Below, piece by piece: positions 29,382 through 44,300 of a stretch of 64,000 nucleotides of DNA. The position numbers were made by a program, and so were the translations under genes. The notes below the pieces were generated by a model, which was not told where the DNA came from, did not search any database, and worked only from the letters and a program-made list of their open reading frames with translations. The stretch lies in contig JAEVLN010000050.1 in the NCBI GenBank assembly GCA_018350325.1, positions 62,001-126,000 of the forward strand. The letters are read 5' to 3'. This stretch comes from Globodera rostochiensis (taxonomy: Eukaryota > Nematoda > Chromadorea > Rhabditida > Heteroderidae). Positions within the stretch are counted from its first letter, which is position 1. Every line of letters starts with the position of its first letter.

Positions 29382-32300
29382 CTACTGATCGGAGTGGATC
29401 TGATCAATCTGCAGTTCACGATAAAACAAATCGATCAAATCCGTCCGATCAGAGTAGGGGGACCATGCGCCATGCATCGTATTCACCGCACCCACCACCA
29501 CCTTTTTCAGCTGTACAGTCACTTCGCCGGACAGCAGCATGCGGTGGCGATGATTGTCGTCAGTTTGGGACAGTTTCGGATGTGCCGGCACCATATTATG
29601 TGCCGCCCCACCAGTAAACGCTCTGAACAGCTGCTGCTTCTGCTGCTGCTGTTGTTGCGGCGGTGTGCCGAGTTTTGTGGTGGTGCCGTTGTTCACACGG
29701 CAGTTGGCCATCTCCTCCAGCGACTTGTGCCTGTGCGTTAGGCCCAACTTTGGCGCCCGATGTGCCGCCTTTTTGAAAGTGCCGCCGCCGTTGTCCGCCT
29801 GTGCAAAAATGTTCAAAAATCAACGAAATTTAGCAACAACAACAAAAAACAGAGTGATCAGGAAACTGGAGTTCAAAGCTAAACTAAACCCAATGTATAG
29901 GCCACCAAAAGCCGGAAAATGCCCGGTTTCCAAGGCAAAATGGTACCCCCGGAGGGGGGGGGGGGAGAGTGTCTACCAGGATAAACCCCGAATTCCGGCT
30001 TTCCGACATTTTTTTGGCACCCGGTTATATTCCTGGTGCCTGCCTTACTTGGTCACGGGGGGGGGGGTTGAGGATGGGGAAACCCGAGGGTCTCCGGCCA
30101 TTCTCATCCCCGTACCCCGGTTTGCTCATCCCCGAAAACGGGAATCCCCGTCTCCGGTTTGACCGGGACCCCCCGCCCCCCCCCCCCCCTCCCCCGGGGA
30201 TCAACCCTACTTCCAACACACAAAAAAGCAGCCCCAACACGCACCGGTGTCGTCGTCTCCTTCATCCCGCGCAGAAGCGGCGAGACCAGGATTGATGTTG
30301 TGTATGAGCGTTCACCAAACTTTTTGCCGTTGCCGCCGCCACCGCCGACGGCATTGTTGTTGCTGGCGGCGGTGGCGCCCGCCTTGGCCACACGCCGTTG
30401 TTGCGGTGCGGTGCCCGGCGCAATTGGCAACGAGCCGCGGGCACCGCTCATCAGTGGCGATTGGGGCGCACTTGGCGCCGTTGGGGGCCGACCGCTGCTG
30501 CTGCTGGCGCTGCTCATCAAGGTGTTGTTGGTGTCCGGCAGCTGAAGAGGATGATGGGTCGCCCGGAACAGTTGTTGATGATGCGTTGATGCTGCTGATG
30601 AACCGCACTCCAGATCAGAGCTTGCTGAACAAAAAATGGATGAATGGAGGATGGCGGCTTCAAACTGGATCAAGATTGGGCATTGCGAGAAAGAGCCGGA
30701 TGGGACCAGGGATTCCCGACGGCAATTTTGGAGAGTCCGGATTCCCGAAGGCAATTTTGGAGAGTCCGGATTCCCGACGGCAATTTTGGAGAGTCCGGAT
30801 TCCCGACGGCAATTTTGGAGAGTCCGGATTCCCGAAGGCAATTTTGGAGAGTCCGGATTCCCGACGGCAATTTTGGAGAGTCCGGATTCCCGACTGCAAT
30901 TTTGGAGAGTCCGAATTCCCGACTGCAATTTTGGGGAAATTGGGATTCCGAAAATTGCCGAGAACGGGAATTGTGAATCGATGGCACAAAAATGAACACG
31001 CGGCCCAACTTACAGCAACTCTCGACGAGCAGTCGTTTGTCAATTGAATGCTTCTTCTCTTCCGCCGGCATCGGTCCATTGCCATTCTGCCCGCACTGTC
31101 CGCCGCGTTCAACAACAACAACGGCGCCGGAAGCGGCCATCAGGAGTTCTTCCTCTTCCTCTTCGTCGTCCTCAAGCAGTTCGTCGCCCTCTTCATCCTC
31201 ATCATCATCATCATCTTCAACCAGTTCTTCCTCTGAGTCAGCAGCAGCACAACCACTAGCTGTTCCTGTTGCTGCTCCTCCTCCACGTCCAGTCTCCTCG
31301 ACACCGCCGTCGCCGCCGCCGTTCATGCCACCATCAACAACAACATCCGCCGGCTCCTGCACGTTCGGATACGTGTCGAAGAAGGTGCGCCAGTCGAGCT
31401 GCAAGTTCACGTCGAACACTTCCTGAAATTTGGATGGAATTCTGATCAAAAACTTGCATCTTTGGATCCCGGCAACTTCAAAAATTCCGGCAGCACGGAC
31501 CCCCCAAAACCCGGCAAATTCCCGGCACGGACCCCCAAAACCCGGCAACCGGCAACATCAAAAACCCAGCACAAATCATCAAAACCCGGCACAAATCATC
31601 AAAACCCGGCACATCAAAACCCGACACAAATCACCAAAACTCGGCAAATTCCCGGTTTCCAGAACAAAATGCCATCCCTGCTTAAAGTCCAGGCTTTCGA
31701 CCAAAAAACGATTGACAATTTAAAAAAAAAAGTTTAATTTAAATTTAAAGCTTCCCAGCAGGTGCAAATTCTAACTTTTGCAAACTTTTGTAAATCCATT
31801 TTTGCCACAAAAAAGCTTTCAAAGTTTAAAACTTTCATTTTCCAATTTTTTGAACAAAAGCATTGCTTTAGGCGATTTTTGCGTTGAGCAAAAACTTTAT
31901 CCGTCCCATTCAACCACCAGCCAATTCATTCATTCATTTCGGACACCTGCGACCAAAAGCGATGCATTTCATTCATTCAATTTTTAAAATTTATCCGCCG
32001 CTCCCAACCCCGCCCCCTTTTTTATCGCCGACGGGGACAAATCTCAAAAAAAAAGAATCATTTTCCGATCAGTTTAAATGATCGGAGCACACAGACAAAA
32101 AATCATTCATTCATTCAATCCAAACACTCATTTTTTCCAATTGAAAATTTCTGTTGAAATTTTAAACCCACAAAATTTTCGCGCCCACAATTTCCATTGG
32201 ACAAATGTTTTATTAATTATAATTATTTTAATTATTGCTTAATTTGTTTGTTATTACGACAAATTAGCAGTCATCAATCAACAACTTTCCCCAACACCTT

Positions 32301-35300
32301 TGTACTCCGCCAAATTTCTGCTTAAAACATTAAATAAAACAGTTGCAGAAATTGGCCCAGTACAATGGCCTATGGGGCAAAGTAATGTCCTAGAACCCCG
32401 CCGGCGGTGTTAATTTATGATCGGCTTTTTCGGTTGAAAATAATTTGTTTTTGGCATTTATATGCCAATTTTGATAGGATGCTTGCTTTGCCAGAGCTAG
32501 GAAGATCGGAGAAAATCAGGAACAGATTGATCATTTTCTGATCACATCAATCAAACTTTGATTGTTCAGTTAAATAAATGATCAGCAATTCTTTCACTAA
32601 CTATCACCCACCCACCAATTACCCACATGAACATGCCGGGTGAGCATCTCCACCGCCTTGGACTGGCGATGTGCATCACTGATGGCCGCCGAATGGGTGG
32701 CATAGTTTGACGGCCACATCAACGAGGGCGCGATCACAGCGGCCAGGTTGGACACGGACATCAGATTGTCCGCCTCGAACCTGTAGTTTTTTTTTGAAAA
32801 TTCCTAAATTTTCATAAATTTTTTGGCTTAGACGAACGCACCATGACACCCTGTTGAGATGCAGAATCAAAAATTTGAGGGTTGTGTACGCTTCGTCGGG
32901 CAGCCGTTCGACAAGTTCGCGCAGTTCATGGACCAAGGTCTGCTCATTGGTGTCCGTCAACGAGTCCAACCTCAGCCAGTCCATGTACAGCTCGTGGGTC
33001 AGCAACGGCTCGGGCAATCGTCGTAAATACCTTTTTGTTTTTTTGATTTTGATTACAGAGGCGAGCTGAACGTCTTGGAGTTGTTGGTGTTTAACAATAG
33101 CGGGACTGGGGTTGAAGGTGTACAGAGAGAGAGAGAGAGAGAGCCAAAAAGCACTCGGGGAGATTCCCCGACACAAAAGTGCCCGCCGGACTCGGCAAAA
33201 TGTGCCAACAATTTGTTTGGCTACCAAAAACCGAGTTCCCGAACGTCCCGTACAAATTGTAGTTGCCCTCCGGTCCCGAGAAGCACAAGAGTTTGTCCTA
33301 TAAGGACGATTCTCGGGAGTTTAGCCCGGGGGGACTTTTTTGAAATTCGCTTTTTCGGGACTCCAATGGACCGGGAACGGATTCGTAAATGAATGAATGA
33401 ACGCGTACAATTTGACCACCGACGCAATGTTCATTGGATGCACATCGGACAAATCAATGTCAACATCGGAAGAAGGGATCTAAAATTTATTTTTTATTTT
33501 TTAAAATTAAAACAAAAATTTATTTATTTTGTTTTTTAAAATTAAATTTAAATCCAAGCCCCACACCTGTTCAAACTGTACACAGATCCATTCCACTTTG
33601 CTCTTCACACCGCAAGTGCGATAAAGGCCCTGAAAAAGTTGGCACAAATTTTGTTGTTAAAAATTTTTTTTTTTTTGAAATTAATACAAAAAAACAATTT
33701 TTGTTTTGTCGCGATGGCACTGAAAACAAAAAGTGCCAGCCAAATTTGTTGGGCCTCACTTTGCAGCGCATTCCACGCCTCTCCAACTCGGCAACACAAC
33801 GCTCCAAAATGAACGGCACTTTTCTGTGCTGGGCACTTAACGACTCGGACAACGGCACGCCAAAGATGGACATGCGCCGGTCGGCACCGCATTCGGTCAA
33901 CCGTTTGGCTGTCTTCTCGCCGCACCAGAGTTGCACAGAGCCAAGGCACTTTTTGTGGGACAGAAGGCCGCTGAAATTGGAAAATAAAATTTAAAAAAAA
34001 AAGTGATTTCTTCTGATCAAAAAGGTCACACCACCGGGATTGATCAAATCATTTTCATGCCGGGTCCGAGACAAACTAAGGCATATGCGCGCAAAATTAA
34101 CTATTCTGATCAGAAAATAGTAATATTTTTCAAATCTGATCAGAAACTCAAGCCTGATCAAAAAGGATCGGATTGATCATTTTCATGCCGGGTCTGAGAC
34201 AAATTAAGGCATATTGCGCAAAATTAACTGTTCTGATCAGAAAACAGAGAAAAAAATGATTAGGTTTCAAATCTGATCAGATTAAGGCCTGATCAAAAAA
34301 GACAGTATTATTTTCATATCGGGCCCGATCAAATTAAGGCATATGCGCTAAACTTTTGTGATCAGAAAATAGTATAATATGATTAATGTTTTCAACTGAT
34401 CAGAAACTCAAGCCTTATGGTTGAAGCTGATCATACAATTAATTCGTCTCATTTGTCAGATCAATTACCAATCATTTTTTTTTGATTGATCAATCAAATT
34501 TGGATCATCATAATCGGTGGGTCAGCTTAAGTTCCCATCATTTTTCAAATTTGTCTGATCATAAAATGATTTCAGCAAAACAAAAGCATCAAAACGACCA
34601 ACCAGCATTGGCACTTCACAGCATCAAAGATCAACAATTGGCCGCATTGCGAACATCGTGCCACCTGTCGCGTGCGCGCGAGCCGATGGGATCTGTGACA
34701 AAAAAAAAGTTTTTTGTTTTTTAAATTTTTTGTTTATTTTTTGTTAAGAAATTCGTCTCCAAACTTTAGGCAAAATCAATCTGCTGAATTTTGTCTGACC
34801 TTGCGGCGTCCGATGGTTGGATGGGCGTTGAGGAGGAGGAGGATGACTGAATGTCGAACAGACGAGCAGCTGAAATCAATCACAAAATAATAGAGAGCCC
34901 CGGACGATTCGAGATTTTCGATCAAAATCTCGGGTGTTTTATGCCATTCTCGAGTCAAGGCTCGGCCAACATTCTCGAGCCAAGACTCGACTAAATGCTA
35001 TTCTCGGACTCAACCAAATGCCATTCTCTAGTCAAGACCCGACTAAATGCCATTCTTGAACTTGACCAACTGTCATTTTCGAGTCAAGACCCGACTAAAT
35101 GCCATTCTTGAACTTGACCAACTGCCATTCTTAGACTCGACTAAATGCCGCCATTTTCGAGTCAAGACTCGACCCAATGCCATTCTTAGCACTCGACCAA
35201 ATAAGAATCGACTAAATGCCGCCATTCTCGAGTCAAGACTCGACCAAATGCCATTCTTAGACTCGACTAAATGCCGCCATTTTCGAGTCAAGACTCGACC

Positions 35301-38300
35301 CAATGCCATTCTTAGCACTCGACCAAATAAGAATCGACTAAATGCCGCCATTCTCGAGTCAAGACACGACCCAATGCCATTCTTAGACTCGACCCAATGC
35401 CATTCTCGGGTCAAGATTCGACTAAGTCTCGGCACTGGTTGGAGGGGCCTCTGTCTCACTCACTCATTTCCGCCGCTTTGCCCCGGCGTTTGTGCTGCGG
35501 CGGTGTCATCATCAGCTTGGCCGGCGGCGCATCGTCCGCTGAACTGAGCGCGTTCCGGCGCTGCTGCACTCGGCACGGATACGGCGGCGGTGGCACAGCA
35601 GCAGCAGCAGCAGTGGCGGCGGCGGCAGCAGTTGCTGCCGAAGAGGATGCCATTGGCACGGACGACGCACTGCTCGACAATGTGCCGTTGTTGCTGATGC
35701 TGTTGCTACTGTTTGTTGCTGTTGTTGTGGTGGTGGCGATGGTTGTGTTGCAGTTGGTGCCAATGCCGTTCAATCGATGGTGCTGCTGATGTTGTTGTTG
35801 ATCAACGGATGCACCGGCGGCGGTAACAGCATCGTCACAATCGTGCCTTAAAAAATGCAAGAATTTATATTAACCATTTTTTTTAAATTTATTTAAATGT
35901 ATGATCTGATCAGGAGGGTTGGACGAAAAATTCGAGCAGTTTCTAGTAGGGTAGAGCGGAATCGGGATTTTAGGTAAAAATCGGGATCGGGATTGACTAA
36001 AGCCGGGATAATCTCTCCCGACCGGGATCCCGATCTCGCTCTACCCTAGTTTCGACACCGTGGGCTCTTCGACTTCGAGAAGCACCGAGTCGAGGCTTCG
36101 GCCCAGCCCACTGAGCCGGCACACTAGCTAATGCATGATCTGATCAACACCGAATTTTGATCAAGCCTAGCAGATCATGAATGAATGATCGGATAATTGT
36201 GAAACAAACATTGATCTTAGAGAGCCAACATTTTGACTACGTTAACACCGACCAACACGACGAAGAGTAGGAATCGGTTGCAGAAGGCAGTGACTGCAGA
36301 AAGGACAGGAAATCCGCCCCGGGGGCGCTGGATCGGCTCGCATCAGCCAAACGATGAAATTGGCCCGGAACTGCAAAATAAAAACAAATTTAAATTTAAA
36401 TATTTAATAACAAATAAATTTGATTTTGACCCATCGGTCAATTTAAAAACAAATTTAAATTTAAATTAAAAATGAGTTCGGCACATTTATATGGGCGGGG
36501 CCAGGCATATTTTTGTATTGAAAAATCAAAATTTTTATTTTGCCGGAAGGCATGGATTTAAATATTTTTAATTTGCAAATCATCTACCAACCAGCCTCCC
36601 ACAGATCGGCCAGAGACTTTAGCAGCGTTGAGGTTGCAGCGATTGTGGTGAGTTCACTGAAAAACAAAAATTCAATGGCCATGGGGGGGGGGCGCCTGCG
36701 CGTCAAAATTCGGTCGGTCTGGGGGGGGGGGGTCAACTAAGCGCCGTCCATCTTGGCACCAAAAATTGGCTAATAAATTAAAGAATCTTGGCACCATTCG
36801 AAAGCACAATGTCTGCAGAGGCTATAATAGGAAAGAGCTAAACGATCCAACGTAAGCTAACGGAGTTGTGGCTTAGCGCGTCAAGTTGGCACAAAAATAT
36901 GATTTTTATATGTTTTAAGCTATAACTTTTTTGAAAAAAGACGCTTCAGTTAGCTTTCGCTTGATCAAAGATTGAACAAACTGAGAGCTTTTGAATAAGA
37001 TTGATTTTGTTCGATTTGCTTTCCTAATCACTAAGTTAGGACTGAACGCGCGCCAAGATGGACGGGTGCGGGCGCGCCAAGTTGATTGGAGACGGAACCG
37101 AGCCGAGTTTTTCAGTCTCAGCGCCAACCAAACCAGATACTGAATCGGTTCGACCCGGCTCGGCTCGGTTCGGGTTGGAACCGGCAAAAGTGTAAATTGA
37201 CCAACGAATAAAACAATGTACAGTAATGGACGACTCACCATTGACGTATGAGATCGCTGAGCTCATTCACCGTGTGGTGCTGAATTAGAAAAGAACGCTG
37301 ATTGGTTACTAATTGATTATTGATTGTTTACTCTGTTTAATCATAATTTATTTAATTAAAATGTTAAATTTCAAAAATTTTCTTTAAAAAAATGCAACCG
37401 GCAAAATTTACAACACTTGATACTAAAGGCTTAAAATATTTATAGCAATTCCTTCTCTTCCAAGCTTTTAGCATAACAAAAATTCGTGCCCTGATGAATT
37501 TAAATGAATCGTGTCAAGACAAAATGCCAACCAGGCAGTTGGCATTTTGAGCGTTTAGGGTTGGCATTTTGCCGTTTTAGGGTTGGCATTTTGCCCGTTT
37601 AGGGTTGGCATTTTGCCCGTTTAGGGTTGGCATTTTGCCGTTTTAGGGTTGGCATTTTGCCCGTTTAGGGTTGGCATTTTGTTTTGCCCGTTTAGGGTTG
37701 GCATTTTGCCCGTTTAGGGTTGGCATTTTGCCGTTTTAGGGTTGGCATTTTGCCCGTTTAGGGTTGGCATTTTGTTTTGCCCGTTTAGGGTTGGCATTTT
37801 GCCCGTTTAGGGTTGGCATTTTGACCTAGCGCCTAATGAATTTAAACATTTTGCCAAGCATTTGGAAATGAAAAAGTGCCAATGCCGTGGACGGCACACA
37901 GCCACCACCACCGGTGTGGATGTCGCCAATTCGCGCAAAAATTAAATGAAATGCCGGCCTGGAGGCGCGTGGGGGCCCTTTAAGCAAACAAAAAGCGGGG
38001 CGGGGCGCGGCGCGGCGGGTACCGTAACAAATAAAATAAAATTTGAGAGGGGCAAAACAAAAATGTAATTTTCAACAGTTTGTGCCCTGAGGGGCCGAGT
38101 GCCGTCGGCTGTTTGGTTGGTTGATGTGCCAAAATATAATGAATTTGAGAGGCGGGGGGGGGGAGACGATGAAAAGAGCGCCTCGGGGGCCGGCACATTT
38201 CCGGAAGCGCCCGAGGGGGGCGCCCAAACACTTTGTGCCCTCTTCGTCTGCTGCTCAAAAGCGCAGTTAGTGGCGCTTGGTTGGCTGATGATGGCATCGC

Positions 38301-41300
38301 ATTTTGGGCATAAACACATTGAGAGCAGAAAAAGCGCATTGAAAAGCATTGAAAGAAAATTTTCCTCAAATTTTTAAATATTTTTTGAAGTTTGAAAATG
38401 TTTTGCAAATTTGAAGAGCCATTATTGTTAGATTTTTAAATTTGGTTTTGTTAAAAATTAAAAGTAGAGATCGGACTGATCGAGATTCTCGATCCAACTC
38501 GGTAAATCTCGACGAGATTTTTTTTTCTCGAGATTCTCGAGCGGTCCTCAAGTCCGAACTCTAATTAAAAGCCTCACTTAAAAATGTTCGTAAAATTAAT
38601 GAATAAAAAAAATTTAAATATAATTTTTTGGGATTGGTTTAAAATCAGAACAATTTACTAATTAAAAACCAGTTTTTATACTTTTAAAAATTTTAATTTT
38701 GATTTTTAACTTAAAAATCACAGTAAAAAGACAACGCAAAATTGCGAATAAAAATAAAATAATTTTAAACGTCCAAAAAATATTGCCGATTTTATTTGAA
38801 TTTCAATAAAATTAATTTTGATCAATTTCAAGCGACCATAAAAATATGTTTAAAAATTATTTTAATTCTTTTCGTATTTTCAAATATTTTTTGAGTGTGA
38901 ATAAAACGGGTGAGAGGGGGGGGGGGAATTGACGAATGGAAATGGACTGATGAAAGATGGGCGTGGGGCGCACATTCTTCTCAAAAATTTCGGCACCGCC
39001 GGAGGGGGGGGGGATAGATTCATGCCAAAAAAAAAAGAACGGCAAAATTGGATTGGCCCCTCTTTGCTTGCTGCTGTTTTCTTCAGCGAAAGTGCCGAAA
39101 AATGCGCTCTTCTATAATATATTGGTCCCCTCTCTTTGTTTTCTGACTCAATTTGATGGCATAAAAAGTGCCGCTACCGGACCGAATCCTCCAGACCGGT
39201 CTGAACACATACACCGGGCCAATAAGCGGCTTCAACTTTAGTCAATTCGGGCATTCTTAAAGCCATAAAGTGGAAGCTTTTGTTAAGCTAAGCATTTGCG
39301 ATTGGACACAAATATCAAAACATAATTGGGCCCAGAAAACTTATTTTTTTTTTGTTGCAGTTTTCTGGCCATAACTTTTTTTGCTTTTTGGCACAATCGT
39401 AGAGCTTTAGGCTTAACGAAGAAACGTACGCCCATGAAAGGGGCGTGTTGGACAGTACGCCAAAAACATTCAAATTCAAAAAATGTTTAACTGCAGAAAT
39501 AAAATTTTATCTAAATTTAAAAAAAAATTAAATAAACATTGAGAAAGTGTCTTTGTCACTTCTAAATAAGCATTTTGTTTTTTTTTCTCTCTTTTTGCTT
39601 TTATAAACTAAGCGCTTTTCCTCTCATTTCCCCCCAGGGGACGGACGGGGGGACGGACGCACAATGGCCACGAGGGGGGGGGGGGCCTAAAGTCCATTCA
39701 TTTCCTGTTGTTTTCGTCGTGGCTACTTTCTTCACCACAATAAACTATTCTCCTCCACACATAAATCGATGGCGCTTCGCCCGAGGGGTTCAAAAGAAAG
39801 TGAATGGGGAGGGGAGGGGGGGGGGGAGGGGGCTTGGCCCGGGGGGGGGGCTTGGCCCGGGGGAGGGGGCTTGGCCCATTCTTCACATCTTTCTGGGGAG
39901 CAAAGAGAGGGAGGGGGAGGGGGGGGGGGGGGGGGGGGTAGGGGATGAATATAATATGAATAATGGGAGCATGTGCCCCGCTGGGGAAAATGCCCGCCGT
40001 TTGGGGACCGAGCCAATTTGGGTCAGAAAATTTTGGGCAGCCACTCTTTCTAAAAGCAATTCCAACTTTTCGAGATTTTCGAACGCTTCGAGTTTTTCGA
40101 GTCGAGACCAAACCGAGACGAGAGCTCGACGAAAATACTCAAAGTCTCGGGACGAAATTTTGACCAAGCGGCCTCAAGCCTCGGGGCGCTTTTTTTTCAC
40201 GAATTTCAAACAGGTCAAATCCCCTAAGGCGCCTTGTTCAATCTCGAGAGCTTTCAGAGACTCAACTGCCATAAGCTCTGTCGTAGCCGGTGGCGGTGGG
40301 TAAGGGGGGGGGCGGAATATGAAAATAGGCGGATGTTGAGGGAGGGGGGGGGGTCACGATGTTGAGCCGGCGGGAGGGGGGCAACCCGCCGACGTCGTCG
40401 AAGAGAAGACGAACGGCGGAAATTGGAGAAGCGTGGGGCCCCCGGGGGCCCGCGAAGTGCACGCCACTTAAGCAATTGCTTAGGAGGGCACAAAAAAACA
40501 GCGTTAAAACGGCGGATCGCCGGAGGGGGGGGGGAGGCATTGTGTGTTCATTTCAAATTCTCTTCACGCCGGAGGCGCCATGGGCCAAAAGGGCGGCACC
40601 TTACCCAAACCCACTCACTCACTCATCCGTCATCGGCAGTAAACAGAGGCGGCGCATGAACACGCGGAAGGTTTTGTCCCCTCGGGGGGAGAAGGGGCAA
40701 AAAAGGAGGGGGGGGGGACCGGAAAAGCACAGGAAATTGTGTTAAAAAAATGAGTACCCCTCCAGCGCCACCACTGTGCTGCCTGCTGGAGTGTTTCAAA
40801 GAATGTCGCCAACGCAATAATTGCGTTTTCAATTTTGGGACGGAACGCCCCCCCCCCGGGGGAAAGAGACCGAAAAAATGGCAAAGGTCAACAGTTCGCG
40901 TGCCAAACGCCGCACTTTGATTCAATTGGATTGAAACGCCCCCGGGGACAAAGGTATTCATTCATTCAATTCATTCATAAGTTAATTAACCGGAATTAAA
41001 TTGCATAAAATGTTTGTTAGCCACTTGAAGGTCTTCGAGACTCTCGGCGCTCATTTTGCTCGAATTTTTTCATTAATTTCATGGGGCTCTGCCAGTGATT
41101 TTTGGCAAGAAAATTAATTAATTAAAACTTTTGACTACTACCAAAATTATTATTTTTATTGGATTTATATGTAATTCATGTGAAACGCCTGTGGGCTTTC
41201 GTGGCGCTCTTAAATTTTTTGAGAAACAAAAATTTTAAAATAAAAAAAAAACTTTTTTTTTGCGAAAAAAAGAGCAATGCCCTCGGGGGGGGGGCAAAAA

Positions 41301-44300
41301 ATGCTCAAGAAGGCAAAAAAAGAAGAAGCCGACCGGACAGAGCACAGAAAGCCAATTAAGAAAAGTGTCCGTACGCCGAATGATGGCGACGAACGAACAA
41401 AACAACAAAATTTAGCGGCCCAAAATGGGGGCACATCCATTTTTAATAAGCCTCGGGGGGAGGGGGGGAGGGGGGGGGGACGCTCTCAATTAATAAAATA
41501 TATTTTATTCAGAATTAGCGTAGAAAAACATGCGAATAGGGGGGGGGGGAGGGGACGAAAACAAACGGTTTTCTATTGGGGAACATTTTGTCCGTGGACC
41601 TTTTGACCGTGGAACTTTTGTCCATAGGACCTTTTGAAATGCGACATTTTGTCCATAGGACCTTTTGAATGGAGGCAGGCATTTTGTTCGCGTACGAATC
41701 CCCCCCCCCAAAATGCCAAAATGCCCCCCCCCCATTCTTCACTCTGTCCCAAATGCCGCCCGCCTCCCCCCCCCCCAAATTCGTCTGCTCTCGCCACGTT
41801 CCGGTGCAGCAAAACTATGCAAAAAAACACGTCATCGGATTGGGGAATGAGTGCAACACAAATAAATTTGAAAAAGTGCCGTAAATTTTGCTGTTTTATT
41901 TTTCATTGATTATTTTATTATGTTTTGTGTCAAAATATTTTAATTTTGTGAATAAAAAATTCTAATCCAAAAAGCGGTTGATTATATTTCGGATAATTTA
42001 AAAATGAATTGAATAAAATATAAATAAAAAAAAAAACTGACCCGAAGTGAGTGAATTCGAATCATGCGCTCCTCCAACTCGCGCTCCAGCCGCTTGACGT
42101 CAGTCTCCGCGTCACTTTTCTTTAAGAAATAGCACACAATTCAATCGGACTGATCAGAGAAAGTGCCGCAAATCGCGATCAGTTTTTTTAGTTTGTTTTA
42201 TTAATAAAAATTGTGCCCAAACTTTCAACCCCCCCCCCCCCAAAAAAACCCCGCACTTTTGCCTCCCCGAACGTGGGGGTGCGCCAACCCTAGCTTCAAC
42301 ATCAAGCCATATTTTTAGCAAAAACCCCGCAGGGGATATTCAAATCCGCCCGCGGGTGTTGTTGTTGTTGTTCGCCTACTCGATGAAGCGCCTCCTCCTC
42401 CGCTTTGCGCCGCTTCTCCATCTCCTTGAAGCGCTTCCGGAACATCAGCTGGTCTTTGCTGCTGCCGCTGCCACCGCTGCTGCTCAGAAATGCCATGCCG
42501 CCGCCGCCGCCGCCGCCGGCGCCGCCATTGGCACCGAATTGAGGCAAAGTGCCGGCCATTGGAAGAAACTCTTGCTCTTGACGTAACTGCAAAAGCGACG
42601 CAATTAGAAAAAAAAGGAATTTTTTGTGCCGACAAAAAAGCCCCAACTTTTTTTATTTAAACAAAACGCCAAAAAAGGAAGGAAACAAAAAGCCCACTTT
42701 TTAATTTTAAACAAACGCCAAAAAAGGGAGGAAATTTGACAAAATGCCAACTTTTAAATTTAAACAAAACGCCTAAAAAGGGAAAAAAGTTTTGACAAAA
42801 AGCCAACTTTTTTAATTTAAACAAAACGCCAAGGAAATGAGGGTAATTTTAAAAAATGTAAATAACGCGACAAAACGCCATTAAAAATAATATTTAAAAA
42901 AAGACCACTTTTTGACCGTGCCCACCTCTTTGGCCCGCAAATAATGCTCATCTTTGTTCAGATGGGTTTGTTTTGCCCGTCTCAACTCTTCAGCACATGC
43001 GTCCTTCAAACAAACAAAAAATGGTTAAAATTTGTGTCTTTTAAATGCTTTGCAATTTTAATTTAAAAATAAATTTAAAACAATTTTTTTTCGCCAAAAA
43101 AAATTCAAAAACAAAAAAAATGCCGTCGCCAGCTCACCGACCAATTGTTTTCGCTGTTTTGTCCATTCCGTCTTCAGCTTTCGCCTTCTCTGGTCGTGCT
43201 CTTTTTGCCGATTTTCCAATGTCAGCACGACACGCTGGTGCATTGCGCCCAATGCTTAAAACTTTTTGATCAAAATACGACAATTAACAGAACTCCCTGA
43301 TCAGTGAGTGATCGGGGAGAGATTCTTTAAGATCAATTTTGGAGACATTCTCGTCCCCCCCCCCCCCAAAAAAATTGCAAATAAAATCCGTAAAGATTAT
43401 TTATCTTTACTCGATCGTCATATTTTTCAAAAATACTTTTAATTTAATTAAAAATTTAGTTAAATTTTTCAAAAATACTTTTAATTTAATTAAAATTTAG
43501 TTAATTATTTATTCATACTTTTTCTTTCATATAAATATATTTTTTTAAATTAATTTATTTCTAAATTTAAATTTAGTTAATAATTATACACTATTTAATA
43601 CTATTCATTCAAATAAATATTTTTAAAATTAATATATTATTAAAAATCTAAATTTAATTAATTTTTTTTATTTCTTATAAATATAAAAAAATTTGATATA
43701 TCTAATTAGGTATGTATGTTGTGTTTCGAATCTCCCTCCTTTTTTCTCACTGACCACATTCGGCCTGGTTGGTGTGTTGCAGTGTGTTGTCCATGAGCTT
43801 GTCGAACACGCTGAACAACGGCATCTGGCCAACGCTTGCCGCGGTCGTCGACTGCGTGCAGACAGCAAATTGGGCCTTGGCCTGTTCGGATTGGCGCCTC
43901 AATTTGTTGACGTAGTCCTCCTCCGTTGTCAAGCGCAACTTGACAATTTGCAACAAGTGCGACACGTACTTGGACCAGGCTTAATAATTCAAATTTTGAG
44001 CGAAACATTTGTTGTGTGTGGGTGAGATGAACTGCTTGCTAATGATGATGGTCTCATTAGGACGCCCAGCCGGTTGAAATGGGTCAGTTTTATAATAAAA
44101 TAAAAAATCCATTTAAATTCCATGTTTTTTAGGCTTAGCTTTAACCTATACAAATTATTTTAAGCAATTTTTTGACCCGATTAAAATGCCAAAAATGCAA
44201 TTAAAATGCCAAAAAAAAGCCCACCTTTGCATCGCTCAAAGGCCAACTCCATGCCGTCGTCGCGCGATGCCAATAGTTGTTGCATGGAGATGTGCTGCAC

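Noticed and set aside
31014..31422. The acidic Asp/Glu run as a separate nuclear protein
   Set aside because: It joins in phase to the RhoGAP exon at 32627 and to the next exon at 30624, so it is part of that protein.
34925..35430. A CRISPR-like array of repeats and spacers
   Set aside because: Units are degenerate, of variable length and without unique spacers, and the context is a eukaryotic intron.
37545..37830. Telomere-like TTAGGG repeats
   Set aside because: TTAGGGTTGGC occurs only as part of a 22-bp unit; nematode telomeres use TTAGGC, and the array is intronic.
38099..38377. GC-rich open frames on both strands near 38 kb
   Set aside because: They lie inside a RhoGAP intron whose flanking exons already join in phase, and they have no splice partners.
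41580..41670. Repeated ATTTTGTCCATAGGACCTTTTGA phrases as a regulatory array
   Set aside because: Similar phrases at 56130-56200 indicate a dispersed repeat; nothing links them to a promoter.
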